Shown in pieces: positions 45,625 to 53,829 of a stretch of 64,000 bases of DNA. The translations under genes and the position numbers were made by a program. The stretch spans positions 372,001-436,000 of the forward strand of contig NZ_CP150276.1 of assembly GCF_037977235.1 (NCBI RefSeq). The letters are read 5' to 3'. The notes below the pieces were generated by a model, which saw only the letters and a list, made by a program, of their open reading frames with translations, was not told where the DNA came from and did not search any database. Source of the stretch: Paenibacillus sp. FSL K6-0276 (lineage in GTDB: Bacteria; Bacillota; Bacilli; Paenibacillales; Paenibacillaceae). Numbering within the stretch: the stretch's first letter is position 1; the number at the start of each line of letters is the position of its first letter.

Positions 45625-46824
45625 TTGGTAAAGGGTTATCAGTCTATACATCACTACAAACCGAAGGTGCATTTCTCGGCTTGGCTTTACCGTATCGCCT
45701 ATAACCACTGCTTGAATCTACTGCGCAAGCGTCGCCTGCAAAAGCAGGTCATGCGTATCTTCCGGCCAGAGGTTATGTCTGCAAGTCCCGAATAAGAGCT
45801 GGATGATCGGTTGTATAATCCTTCATTGTCAGCTACGTTATCGCGGTTGTCTCTGGAGGAGAGAAATATGCTTATTCTGAGGGTGTTTGAGGAGAAAACA
45901 TATACAGAGATAAGTGAGATTCTAGGGGTTAGGCCCAATGCGCTGACTAAGAGGATGAATCGAATCAAGCATAGTATATCAACCCGAAAACGATCGTTCT
46001 CACTGAGGATGATGAATAAAACAACAGCTGTTGCCAGTATGTTAACACTATTTCTACTGATCTCTGTGACCGCTTATGCTGCGTCGGAATATATTCAGAT
46101 CCGCAATAGTGAAGGGGTAGTGAAGGTTCAACATGTCGCGCCGAATGAAGCAGCGGGAGTAGCGTCTTTTGATAAATATGCAGCGCAGGTATACGCATTT
46201 GCTAAACCGGATGAACTGATCGCCTATCTTGTGAAAAATAAAGCAGGCGCATTAGGCCTGGCGACAGAATTGTCTTTTAAGTATAAAGAGCAGCGGATAG
46301 GTGCATATTCTGATTTCTTGAAGGAAATCAAACGGACAGGGGCACCAAAGCTCCCTGAATTGGCAGCAGGGTATGCTTTTAAATATGGGGTTATAAACCC
46401 TAATCTTCCGACTACAGATGCAGATAAGAAAAGTTCTCTATATCAGGATACACTACAAGATCTTACTGCCCAGGCAAACAAGGATAAAGGGAACGGTAAT
46501 TTATTCATGAAGGCTATACCGTGGTCGGAGCCCGGCTGGATAAGCGCTACTTATTCGAAGGACAACGCTTATATAGGTATCTCTGCATCGATCATGAAAG
46601 ATGGCAAAATGTTTGTAGAGCAGGAGCCTGAGAATCAAGCGAATAAAATTATGGTCGCAGGGACAGAAGTGATCTATAACAAAGTAGTAAAGGAAGAGGT
46701 CAGCTACGATTATCTGAATTGGTATAATGAGAAGCAGGATGCGTATTATACACTCACTAGCTATGGAAATAAGACTTTGACTGAGGAGCAATTTTTGCAG
46801 TTGGCTGGGGAGCTGTTGAAGTAG
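45625..46824 (+). pseudogene. Broken ECF sigma factor fused to a membrane sensor domain
   Basis: From about 45625 the frame reads an ECF sigma region 2 end (HFSAWLYRIAYNHCLNLLRK), then TAA at 45795-45797 where a CAA (Gln) is expected (SASPE-stop-ELDDR). The same frame continues with sigma region 4 (LSLEERNMLILRVFEEKTYT, EISEILGVRPNALTKRMNRI). Without a break it enters a membrane segment (AVASMLTLFLLISVTAYAAS) and a roughly 250-residue extracytoplasmic domain ending TSYGNKTLTEEQFLQLAGEL, which resembles DUF4367-type anti-sigma sensors. The first part of region 2 is missing. The 337-residue downstream part (45811-46824) has a GGAGGAGAGAA-ATG start at 45868 and could still be expressed. Confidence 0.7.
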
Positions 46825-46840
46825 AAGAGTAGCAGGATAT

Positions 46841-46885
46841 AAAAAAGGACAACCACGAAGACTAAACCTCGTGATTGTCCTTTTT
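46841..46885. terminator. Bidirectional terminator before odhB end
   Basis: AAAAAAGGACAA-CACGA and TCGTG-TTGTCCTTTTT arms; it serves the minus-strand odhAB operon and the plus-strand sensor gene. Confidence 0.88.
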
Positions 46886-46909
46886 CTATTATTAGGAGCT
46901 TAGCGCAAA

Positions 46910-48184
46910 TTAGCCTTCCAGCAGCAGTGCTTCTGGATCTTCCAGCAATTCCTTCACTTTGACGAGGAAGCTTACCGCTTCAGAGCCGTCAACGATCCGG
47001 TGATCGTAGGAAAGGGCGATATACATCATTGGACGGTTAACGGTTCTTTCTTCATCCAACGCGATTGGACGCAATTGAATCTTATGCATCCCTAGAATAC
47101 CTACTTGAGGGGTATTCAGAATCGGAGTGGATAACAAGGAACCGAATACACCACCGTTGGTGATGGTGAACGTACCACCTTGAAGCTCGGAGAGGCTTAG
47201 CGTATTAGCGCGTGCCTTGGAAGCGAGTTCGCCAATCTGACGTTCGATTTCCGGGAAGCTCAGTCGATCCGCGTCACGGACAACTGGAACCACGAGACCT
47301 TCCTTAGCTGCAACGGCAATACCGATGTCGTAGAATTTCTTAACGACCAGATCTTCACCGTCGATCTCTGCGTTCAGCAGTGGATAGGTCTTCAGTGCAC
47401 CGATCACGGCTTTGGTGAAGAAGGACATGAAGCCTAGTCCAACTTCATGCTTCTCTTTAAAAGCATCCTTGCGGCGCTTGCGGATGTCGAGGATCGCTGT
47501 CATGTCCACCTCGTTGAAGGTGGTGAGCATGGCTGCGGTCTGCTGCGCTTCTACCAAGCGGCTAGCAATCGTGAGCCGTCTGCGCGACATGCGCTTGCGC
47601 TCCACGTTCTTGCCATCCTCCGGCGCGGCTTTGCTCGCTGCCGGCTTCGCTGGCTCCGGCTTGGCTTGCGCCGCCGGAGCTACCGGTGCAGCGGCCTGCG
47701 GCGCTGCTGCACCATGACCCGACACATCGGCCTGACCAATCCGGCCGATAGGATCACGGGCGCTAACCTCGCCGAGGTCGATGCCGCGCTCCCGTGCCAG
47801 CTTGCGTGCGCCCGGCGATGCCAGTGCAGCGGGGCTTTCGCCACCCGCTACAGCGACTTCGGGCGCTGCTACAGGTGCGGCTGCTGCGCTGCCGCTTGCC
47901 GGTGCCGCTTCAGGCGCTTTGCTCTCAGCGGCCTGCGGTGTACTGCCGCTAGCGGCTCCAATGATGCCGATGGCTTCGCCAACGGCTACGTTCTCGCCCG
48001 CTTGACGTAGGATGGAGGAGATGACACCCTCCACCTCCGCACTAATCTCGAGATTGACCTTATCGGTTTCTAGCTCAGCAAGCACATCCCCTTGACCGAC
48101 GGTATCGCCTTCTTTAACTAACCACTTATAGATCGTTCCTTCGGATATGGATTCGCCCAAATCGGGTACTAAGATTTCTGACAC
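46910..48184 (-). CDS. odhB: 2-oxoglutarate dehydrogenase E2 (dihydrolipoyl succinyltransferase)
   Basis: A 424-residue E2 subunit. Lipoyl domain (1-75) with the modified Lys in [18 protein letters not shown]. An Ala/Pro-rich linker encloses the E1/E3-binding domain ([26 protein letters not shown]). A catalytic domain covers about 195-424, with [18 protein letters not shown] near the C-terminus (His, Asp). The linker is unusually GC-rich compared with its surroundings. 52 bp after odhA; the two form an operon. Confidence 0.96.
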   Translation of the reverse strand: MSEILVPDLGESISEGTIYKWLVKEGDTVGQGDVLAELETDKVNLEISAEVEGVISSILRQAGENVAVGEAIGIIGAASGSTPQAAESKAPEAAPASGSAAAAPVAAPEVAVAGGESPAALASPGARKLARERGIDLGEVSARDPIGRIGQADVSGHGAAAPQAAAPVAPAAQAKPEPAKPAASKAAPEDGKNVERKRMSRRRLTIASRLVEAQQTAAMLTTFNEVDMTAILDIRKRRKDAFKEKHEVGLGFMSFFTKAVIGALKTYPLLNAEIDGEDLVVKKFYDIGIAVAAKEGLVVPVVRDADRLSFPEIERQIGELASKARANTLSLSELQGGTFTITNGGVFGSLLSTPILNTPQVGILGMHKIQLRPIALDEERTVNRPMMYIALSYDHRIVDGSEAVSFLVKVKELLEDPEALLLEG

Positions 48185-48236
48185 AGGCCGTGACCTCCCC
48201 CAACATAATGGTTTACGCTATTGTGATACCGTCCTC

Positions 48237-51104
48237 TTAAGAGGACGGTACAGCCGTTTGTACTTGTGAATTTGATTTTAGGGCCTCTGTAACAATTCTA
48301 CGTTGTTCAAAGCTATGAACATCTGCATAACCACTGGCCGGGCTAGAACGTTCTGGACGACCGATATATCTCACGCTTGTATTCTGTGGTGCGATGGCGC
48401 GTAACCGAGGTTCGGTGTAGCTCCAGCCACCCATATTCTTCGGCTCTTCTTGCACCCAGACAATTTCCTGAAGAGAGCGGAAGGCATTTAAATGTTCGCT
48501 CAGCTCGCGTTCTGGGAACGGGTAGAGTTGCTCTAGGCGAAGGACATGCAACCAAGACCAATCCTTATCTGAAGCAGCTTCTAGCTCTGTTTGGATATCG
48601 ATAGCTACTTTACCGCTGCAGACTACTAGGCGTTTGACCTCACCTGGTTTCTGGCCTAGAAGAGGCTCTGCTAACACAGGCTGGAATTGTCCGGAGGCGA
48701 GCTCGGTTCCGGCAGATGTGCTGCGCGGATTACGAATGAGACTCTTCGGCGTCATAATCACCAGTGGCTTAGCGTCTTCCTGCCCACATAAAGCAGCTTG
48801 GCGCCGCAAGAGATGGAAATATTGAGAAGCGGTGGTCAAGTTGGCAACGGTCCAGTTCTCTTCCGCGGACAACTGTAGGAAGCGTTCCAATCTACCGCTA
48901 GAATGCTCGGGTCCCTGTCCTTCGTAGCCATGTGGTAACATAACGACAAGATTGCTGCGTTGCGTCCATTTCGCACGTCCGGCGGCAATGAACTGATCAA
49001 ATATAACCTGACCTGCATTGGCGAAGTCGCCATATTGTGCTTCCCAGATGGCGAAAGTTTCTGGTGCGAACACATTATAACCATACTCAAAGCCTAGTAC
49101 AGAAGCTTCAGACAGCGGACTGTTGTATACGCCAAAGGAAGCGCGGGAATCACTTAGCTGATGAAGTGGAGAGAATAATTTTCCTGTCTTACTGTCGTGC
49201 AGCACCAGATGGCGGTGTGCGAAGGTGCCGCGTTGTGCATCCTGACCGCTAAGTCTAATAGGCGTTCCATCCTTCAGAATGGTTGCGAAGGCGAGAGACT
49301 CAGCGAGTGCCCAGTCGACCTTTTCACCCTCATTCAGCGCATCCTTGCGACGCTGCAGAATTCGCTCCAGCTTCGGGTAGACTTGGAATCCATCAGGAAC
49401 TGTCAGTAGCTCACGATTGATCTCTTGCAGACTGGAGATCGGTACGGCTGTAGTGCCTCCCGCTGAACGCTCCGTTTGAAGAGGAATGAAGGCTTTCGGT
49501 TCTTTTTTCTTGTAATTGCCTTCCTTCATACTATCGTAAGCACGTTGCAATACGCCTTCTGTTTCAGTGTGCATCTTTTGGACATCATCAGCTGTAAGGA
49601 TTTTTTCACGCTGTAGTCGCTCCGCATACACCTTGTAGACGGTTGGATGATTGCGTACCTTACTGTAGACGATAGGTTGTGTAGTTTCAGGATCATCCAT
49701 TTCGTTGTGTCCATGACGACGGTAGCCGATGAGATCAATGACGAAATCCTTTTTGAATTGATTGCGATATGCGCTAGCTAAACGAACTGCTGATATACAA
49801 GCCTCAGGATCATCAGCGTTGACATGGATAATTGGAATTTCATATCCTTTGGCGATGTCACTCGCATAATGCGTTGAACGGGAGTCTTCACTTTCTGTCG
49901 TAAAGCCGATCCGGTTATTAACAATAATATGGATCGTCCCACCATTCTGATAACCTTGAAGTTTGCCGATATTAAGTGTTTCTGCAACAATCCCTTCACC
50001 TGGAAAAGCAGCATCGCCATGCATCAGCACCGCCATTGCTTTACTGGTATCAATCTTCGGCAATCCGGCTGTGCTCCGATCTTCTTGCGCAGCGCGAGTG
50101 AAGCCTTCCACGACAGGATTGACGAATTCCAAGTGACTCGGGTTATTCGCTAGTGTTATTCTTGTGCGTACGGTTTCTCCTTCATGGACAGCACGGTCTG
50201 CACCGAGATGGTATTTCACATCACCCGTCCAGCCATAGTTAATGCCTGTAGAGCCTTCGGAAGGGAAAAGCTCCTTGTTCGGAGAATGATGAAACTCTGA
50301 AAATATAATATCATAAGGTTTGCCCAAAATATGTGCAAGAACGTTGAGGCGACCACGATGCGCCATGCCCATCAGAATATGCTCTGCGCCGTCATGCGCA
50401 GCAGCGCGTACGATTTCATCCAGCATAGGTACGAGAGCGTCATTGCCTTCCAAGCTGAAACGCTTCTGACCCACAAAGGTCTTGTGGAGGAAGGTTTCGA
50501 ATTGCTCTACTTGGATCAGGCGGTTCAGCAGCTCTTTGCGTTCTGAATTATTTAAAGGTGCTGGTGAGCTTGTGGATTCTGCCTGTCTGTTCAACCATTT
50601 CAGTTCCTGTTCTTCATGTACATGCCCGAATTCATAGGCGATTGTCTTGGTGTATGCCTGACGCATGCGCTGAACAGCATCCCACCCGGTATGAACATCA
50701 TTCGGCGCATTCTCCCAAATGAGCGTGGCAGGTAGTGCGATCAGATCCTCACGAGTCAGCTCATAGGTTTCGAGTTCGAGATATTTAGCCATGGGATTGT
50801 GGTCCCGCTCTAGCGGATCAATTTCAGCGGCCATATGGCCATATATACGAATATTAGCGATTAGCTTGGAAGCTCTTACTGCCTTTCTAAGCCATTCGGT
50901 GTCTCCCGAAATGCGAGGCTGTGGAGCCGGTTCGCTATCCGGTGTTAATGGTGGTGGACCCGAATTTGTAAAAAGCTCGCGATAATTATTCTCTACGGTG
51001 GAAGGATCTTTCACAAACTGTTCATATCTTTCTTGAATGTAGCCTAAATTGGGTCCGTAATACTTACTCCAAATGGATTCGTTATAGGGCTCTTTGGCTG
51101 CCAT
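48237..51104 (-). CDS. odhA: 2-oxoglutarate dehydrogenase E1
   Basis: A 955-residue thiamin-diphosphate E1 that decarboxylates 2-oxoglutarate. N-terminal NESIWSKYYGPNLGYIQERY, MGMAHRGRLNVLAHILGKPY, HGDAAFPGEGIVAETLNIGK (ThDP/Mg motif), RRHGHNEMDDPETTQPIVY, and C-terminal MLPHGYEGQGPEHSSGRLER. Length is normal for firmicute OdhA. ATG 51104 follows AAGGAGGATG. A TTGACA lies about 50 bp upstream on the minus strand but no good -10 follows at 17 bp. E3 (lipoamide dehydrogenase) is not adjacent. Confidence 0.97.
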   Translation of the reverse strand: MAAKEPYNESIWSKYYGPNLGYIQERYEQFVKDPSTVENNYRELFTNSGPPPLTPDSEPAPQPRISGDTEWLRKAVRASKLIANIRIYGHMAAEIDPLERDHNPMAKYLELETYELTREDLIALPATLIWENAPNDVHTGWDAVQRMRQAYTKTIAYEFGHVHEEQELKWLNRQAESTSSPAPLNNSERKELLNRLIQVEQFETFLHKTFVGQKRFSLEGNDALVPMLDEIVRAAAHDGAEHILMGMAHRGRLNVLAHILGKPYDIIFSEFHHSPNKELFPSEGSTGINYGWTGDVKYHLGADRAVHEGETVRTRITLANNPSHLEFVNPVVEGFTRAAQEDRSTAGLPKIDTSKAMAVLMHGDAAFPGEGIVAETLNIGKLQGYQNGGTIHIIVNNRIGFTTESEDSRSTHYASDIAKGYEIPIIHVNADDPEACISAVRLASAYRNQFKKDFVIDLIGYRRHGHNEMDDPETTQPIVYSKVRNHPTVYKVYAERLQREKILTADDVQKMHTETEGVLQRAYDSMKEGNYKKKEPKAFIPLQTERSAGGTTAVPISSLQEINRELLTVPDGFQVYPKLERILQRRKDALNEGEKVDWALAESLAFATILKDGTPIRLSGQDAQRGTFAHRHLVLHDSKTGKLFSPLHQLSDSRASFGVYNSPLSEASVLGFEYGYNVFAPETFAIWEAQYGDFANAGQVIFDQFIAAGRAKWTQRSNLVVMLPHGYEGQGPEHSSGRLERFLQLSAEENWTVANLTTASQYFHLLRRQAALCGQEDAKPLVIMTPKSLIRNPRSTSAGTELASGQFQPVLAEPLLGQKPGEVKRLVVCSGKVAIDIQTELEAASDKDWSWLHVLRLEQLYPFPERELSEHLNAFRSLQEIVWVQEEPKNMGGWSYTEPRLRAIAPQNTSVRYIGRPERSSPASGYADVHSFEQRRIVTEALKSNSQVQTAVPSS

Positions 51105-51576
51105 GAATACATCCTCCTTAACGGATGAACTCCATACGTGACATTTTGTGTCAACGCTTACTGGAGCTGTGATGATTGCGGTTTCATTTCTTATCTTATT
51201 GTGCTACTTTCCACACGTGTAATCAATTCATTCTTTCGTCCAATACGTTCGCAAAATGGTATGGGTTAGCTTGTTCTACTGAAAAGAACGATGTTTCTTC
51301 TCATTACCCATTCCAATGGCCTACTAAAATGATTCTAATATCCTTATTTTTAACTAAAGGGGAAGAAAGTATCGTTATATTGGCTTAATTAATTTTATGA
51401 ATAGGACGAGTATCGTGTTAATAGGACAGGATATCCTAAAAAAGAGCTTCTATTTTTTGTTTTTTAATGGAAAAACTAATCAGAAATCGACAAACTTTTC
51501 CACTTTAGTATAGTATAATGTTATTGCAGTTAGCGTTTTCATATATTTCAAAGTAGATCCTTTCGTGTAAAGGGTC

Positions 51577-51659
51577 CAGTAAAAGGTAAACCTGCCGAAA
51601 GACAGGGGCACAAAGTCGCGGGTCTAAGGTAGAAATACTATGACAGCCGGATTGCCTGG
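51577..51659 (+). ncRNA. Cyclic di-GMP-I (GEMM) riboswitch upstream of sinI
   Basis: P1 AGGTAA (51584-51589) pairs with TTGCCT (51652-51657), extended by CCAG/CTGG. The P1b hairpin CCTGCC-GAAA-GACAGG (51591-51606) carries the GAAA tetraloop. It is followed by GGGGCACAAAGTCGCGGGTC and CTAAGG, then ACTATGACAGCCGGATTGCC: the conserved GEMM core. A separate GATCCTTT/AAAGGGTC hairpin (51555-51576) precedes the aptamer. TATAAT at 51514-51519 is the likely -10. No terminator lies between aptamer and gene, so translational control is likely. Confidence 0.92.
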
Positions 51660-51665
51660 GGACGT

Positions 51666-51689
51666 AAAATCTTAGGAGGAGATTTTTTG
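51666..51689 (+). promoter_or_regulatory. Ribosome-binding site displayed in a hairpin loop (sinI expression platform)
   Basis: AAAATCT (51666-51672) pairs with AGATTTT (51680-51686). The 7-nt loop TAGGAGG is the Shine-Dalgarno sequence and the TTG start (51687-51689) follows the stem directly. It begins 7 bp after the aptamer. Confidence 0.65.
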
Positions 51690-51842
51690 GACAAGTCCAA
51701 CCAGGGAAGCTACAGAGAACAGCAGGTCATTGATCTAGACGTTGAGTGGGTACATTTATTATTAGCAGCTAAGAAGGCTGGCATAAAGACAGATGAAATT
51801 CGTCGATTCTTTCATGAGAAGACTGTGCAAGCCGTGCAGTAA
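51687..51842 (+). CDS. sinI: SinI-type antirepressor
   Basis: A 51-residue protein too short for most gene callers. Its core, LDVEWVHLLLAAKKAGIKTD then EIRRFFHEK, is the SinI/SinR dimerisation helix-hook (B. subtilis SinI: EWVELMVEAKEANISPEEIR). The same pattern occurs at the C-terminus of the neighbouring SinR (LDSEWFRLVQEAMASGISKR). No DNA-binding domain. It should bind SinR and release biofilm genes. Start TTG 51687 with TAGGAGGA. The gene is a single unit between a c-di-GMP riboswitch and a strong terminator. Confidence 0.9.
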   Translation: MDKSNQGSYREQQVIDLDVEWVHLLLAAKKAGIKTDEIRRFFHEKTVQAVQ

Positions 51843-51857
51843 TACATTTAGAGCGTT

Positions 51858-51909
51858 ATATTTCGAAAAAGGGCACAGCGAATTATCGCTGTGCCCTTTT
51901 TCGAAATAT
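51858..51909. terminator. Strong bidirectional terminator after sinI
   Basis: Perfect arms of about 23 bp (ATATTTCGAAAAAGGGCACA.. and its complement) with loop AATTAT. T- and A-tracts on both sides. Confidence 0.93.
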
Positions 51910-52008
51910 ATGAAAGTATAAGTTTCACACCGTATATGATCATTATATTTTGCTAGAATACAAACGCCTTCGCGGTCCATGTTAGGAGGGCGAAGGCGTT
52001 TATGCTTG
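51906..52008. repeat. Diverged two-hairpin repeat, copy D
   Basis: Shares ATATATGAAAGTATAAGTTT and CACACCGTAT at the left and GGCGTTTATGCTTG at the right with copies A-C. The middle differs, with AAACGCCTTCGC/GCGAAGGCGTTT as the second hairpin. Lies between the convergent sinI and sinR. Confidence 0.75.
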
Positions 52009-52049
52009 ATAGTATGAGTAGAAGAGGATCTTATCAGGTCAGTGTAATA

Positions 52050-52391
52050 TTAATCCTTCTGATCAAGGCGCCATTTCTGGTAGTCCAGAAACTCCTTGAA
52101 TTCGCGTTTGCTTATGCCTGAGGCCATAGCTTCCTGCACCAATCGGAACCATTCCGAATCTAAAGGTGATTCCTCAGCATCATTAGGCTCTCCATAGAGT
52201 AAAGCGTGGATGGATACCTGAAGCGCGTCGGCGATCTTTTCGATAAACTGGATTGAAGGATTGGATTGGATGTTTCTCTCCACATTGCTAAGATACGACT
52301 TAGCAACATCCGCTCTGTCCGCAAGCTCAGATAGGGACAATCCCTTTTCTAGGCGGAGATGCTGGATACGTTGGCCCATATTTTGTGGCAC
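52050..52391 (-). CDS. sinR: SinR-type biofilm master repressor
   Basis: A 113-residue regulator. Helix-turn-helix of the Xre type at 5-60 (IQHLRLEKGLSLSELADRAD, VAKSYLSNVERNIQSNPSIQ), almost as in B. subtilis SinR. The C-terminal SinI-interacting segment is SPLDSEWFRLVQEAMASGIS, then KREFKEFLDYQKW. GTG 52391 has GGAGGGG about 10 bp upstream. Own promoter at 52424-52452. Expected to repress the tapA-like/sipW/tasA operon and to be titrated by SinI, convergently encoded 200 bp away. Confidence 0.93.
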   Translation of the reverse strand: MPQNMGQRIQHLRLEKGLSLSELADRADVAKSYLSNVERNIQSNPSIQFIEKIADALQVSIHALLYGEPNDAEESPLDSEWFRLVQEAMASGISKREFKEFLDYQKWRLDQKD

Positions 52392-52423
52392 TATGCTGAC
52401 GCCCCTCCGTAATTTTTGTTATT

Positions 52424-52452
52424 AGTATAGCAAATATCATTAAATTCGACAA
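52424..52452 (-). promoter_or_regulatory. sinR promoter
   Basis: On the minus strand TTGTCG (52447-52452), 17-bp spacer, TATACT (52424-52429). Confidence 0.7.
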
Positions 52453-52465
52453 AGTTTATTGTAAA

Positions 52466-52515
52466 GAGAAAAGCAGCATCTACTTATCCGTTTTCCGGAA
52501 TAAGAATCTGCTGCT
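52466..52515 (-). terminator. Terminator after tasA
   Basis: AGCAGCA (52472-52478) and TGCTGCT (52509-52515) with an inner CTTATCCG/CGGAATAAG stem. TTTTCTCTTT follows on the minus strand. Confidence 0.75.
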
Positions 52516-52538
52516 CTTCGAATGGAAGACTTATTAGA

Positions 52539-53147
52539 TTATTTAGCGGATCCAGCAGTTTGCTTAGCTACGAAATCCCAAGTCAGTGTTAAGCTATCAC
52601 CTTGGAAAATATTTTGATCTTGGTTATTTTCCACAAATTCAAATTGGACTGAGAAGCTGTCATTGGTGCCGGCTTTAATGCCAGATGCTTCAGTAAAGAG
52701 TTGATCCCAACCCGTATTTTTTACGAGGTCTGGATGCTGACTTTTTAAAGCAGCCAGTGTAGTCTCATAAACTACATCTTCCGGAGCGACGACAGGTATT
52801 CCCTTATCATTATTTCTAAGGAATTTAACTTTGATGAACTCTGCTAAATCCAGGTAGTTATCACCTTTAGCATCCGTAATTTGAGTGGTTGTGTTCAGTA
52901 TAATAGACCCAATATCGAGCGAACCGTCATTTTTTAATTTGAAACTTCTAAGCACAGTATCACCTGGCTTCAGGTTTGCAATATTTACGATAACGGAAGG
53001 GTCGGAGTTCAAATCTAGTGTACCTGCTGCAAATGTAGCAGTGCTTTGTGCAGTGTCACTAAAGTAAGCGAAGGTTCCTCCACCAATCAATGATAAACCC
53101 AGTGCTGCAGATGCTACGCCAAGACCTAATGTTTTCTTGATACCCAT
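52539..53147 (-). CDS. tasA: TasA/CalY-family amyloid fibre protein
   Basis: A 202-residue secreted protein of the camelysin/TasA family. The signal peptide TLGLGVASAALGLSLIGGGT ends at FAYFSDTA, the SipW-type cleavage region. The mature start STATFAAGTLDL is the family hallmark, followed by LKPGDTVLRSFKLKNDGSLD. The C-terminal LTLTWDFVAKQ strand is typical. The family lost the metallopeptidase HExxH. It should form the matrix fibre. Last gene of the tapA-like/sipW/tasA operon; GAGGAGG lies upstream of ATG 53147. Confidence 0.92.
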   Translation of the reverse strand: MGIKKTLGLGVASAALGLSLIGGGTFAYFSDTAQSTATFAAGTLDLNSDPSVIVNIANLKPGDTVLRSFKLKNDGSLDIGSIILNTTTQITDAKGDNYLDLAEFIKVKFLRNNDKGIPVVAPEDVVYETTLAALKSQHPDLVKNTGWDQLFTEASGIKAGTNDSFSVQFEFVENNQDQNIFQGDSLTLTWDFVAKQTAGSAK

Positions 53148-53240
53148 AATTAAAATTCCTCCTCGGTTTTTGTGGTTAAATTTTATAAAATTTATATATT
53201 GTAACTTCCGGTTCGTAAGCGGAAGCGGACAATCAACGAA

Positions 53241-53828
53241 TTACTGTATTTCAGTTGGAGGTGGAGAGGCGGGCAGTATAGCAGCATTTTTCTTTTCGAG
53301 TGCAGCTACTGCCTTCCATGACGAGTACAGGGCATAGAGCAGGAGCATCAAGCCAGGTACGATCATGAGCACAACACTTCCAGCTTTGGAAACCGCGAAA
53401 TTCATAGCGTAACCTACATAAGGTACGGTGACCCCGGTATATTCAGCTACAACATTCGTTGAGCTGGTAGGGTTCATATCAGGCGCATCATTGTTATCGC
53501 CTTTCGTGCGATACATGGCTTCACCGGTAGCGTTATTCATTGTTGCTTCTACAACACGGTGAGTAATGAGTAGGTTTTCTTCATTTCTAAAGGTGATGAC
53601 ATCGCCTTTTTGGAAGCGATTCATATCTCCTCCGGGTTTTAAAGCGACAATCGATCCGGTCTGAATCCCTGGTTCCATCGAACCTGAGAGTACGGATTTG
53701 ATCTGGTATCCGAAGAAGGCAGGCTCACCGCCGGAGGCTTTAGATAAAACTACGGCTACTACCAGCAGAATGAAAATCACAAGCATGATGCTCGATAATA
53801 TATTGTTGATCATTTTTTTAATCCGCAT
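53241..53828 (-). CDS. sipW: SipW-type signal peptidase I
   Basis: A 195-residue ER/archaeal-type signal peptidase. Catalytic Ser in IKSVLSGSMEPGIQTGS and catalytic His (instead of Lys) in LLITHRVVEA, plus YRTKGDNNDAPD. Membrane segments lie near residues 9-30 and 140-165. ATG 53828 is chosen because AAAGGTGGAG lies just upstream and the first membrane helix follows; a longer frame upstream overlaps the preceding gene. Dedicated to maturing TasA and the TapA-like protein. Confidence 0.94.
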   Translation of the reverse strand: MRIKKMINNILSSIMLVIFILLVVAVVLSKASGGEPAFFGYQIKSVLSGSMEPGIQTGSIVALKPGGDMNRFQKGDVITFRNEENLLITHRVVEATMNNATGEAMYRTKGDNNDAPDMNPTSSTNVVAEYTGVTVPYVGYAMNFAVSKAGSVVLMIVPGLMLLLYALYSSWKAVAALEKKNAAILPASPPPTEIQ

Positions 53829-53829
53829 A

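Noticed and set aside
47447..48010. Long plus-strand frame opposite odhB
   Set aside because: Created by the GC-rich Ala/Pro linker of odhB; Cys/Arg-rich product without homology features.
51149..51162. CcpA cre-like site upstream of odhA (TGTCAACGCTTACT)
   Set aside because: Two mismatches to the consensus, including an end position; insufficient alone.
51176..51388. Short open frame between odhA and the sinI riboswitch
   Set aside because: No RBS, no domain, AT-rich non-coding composition.
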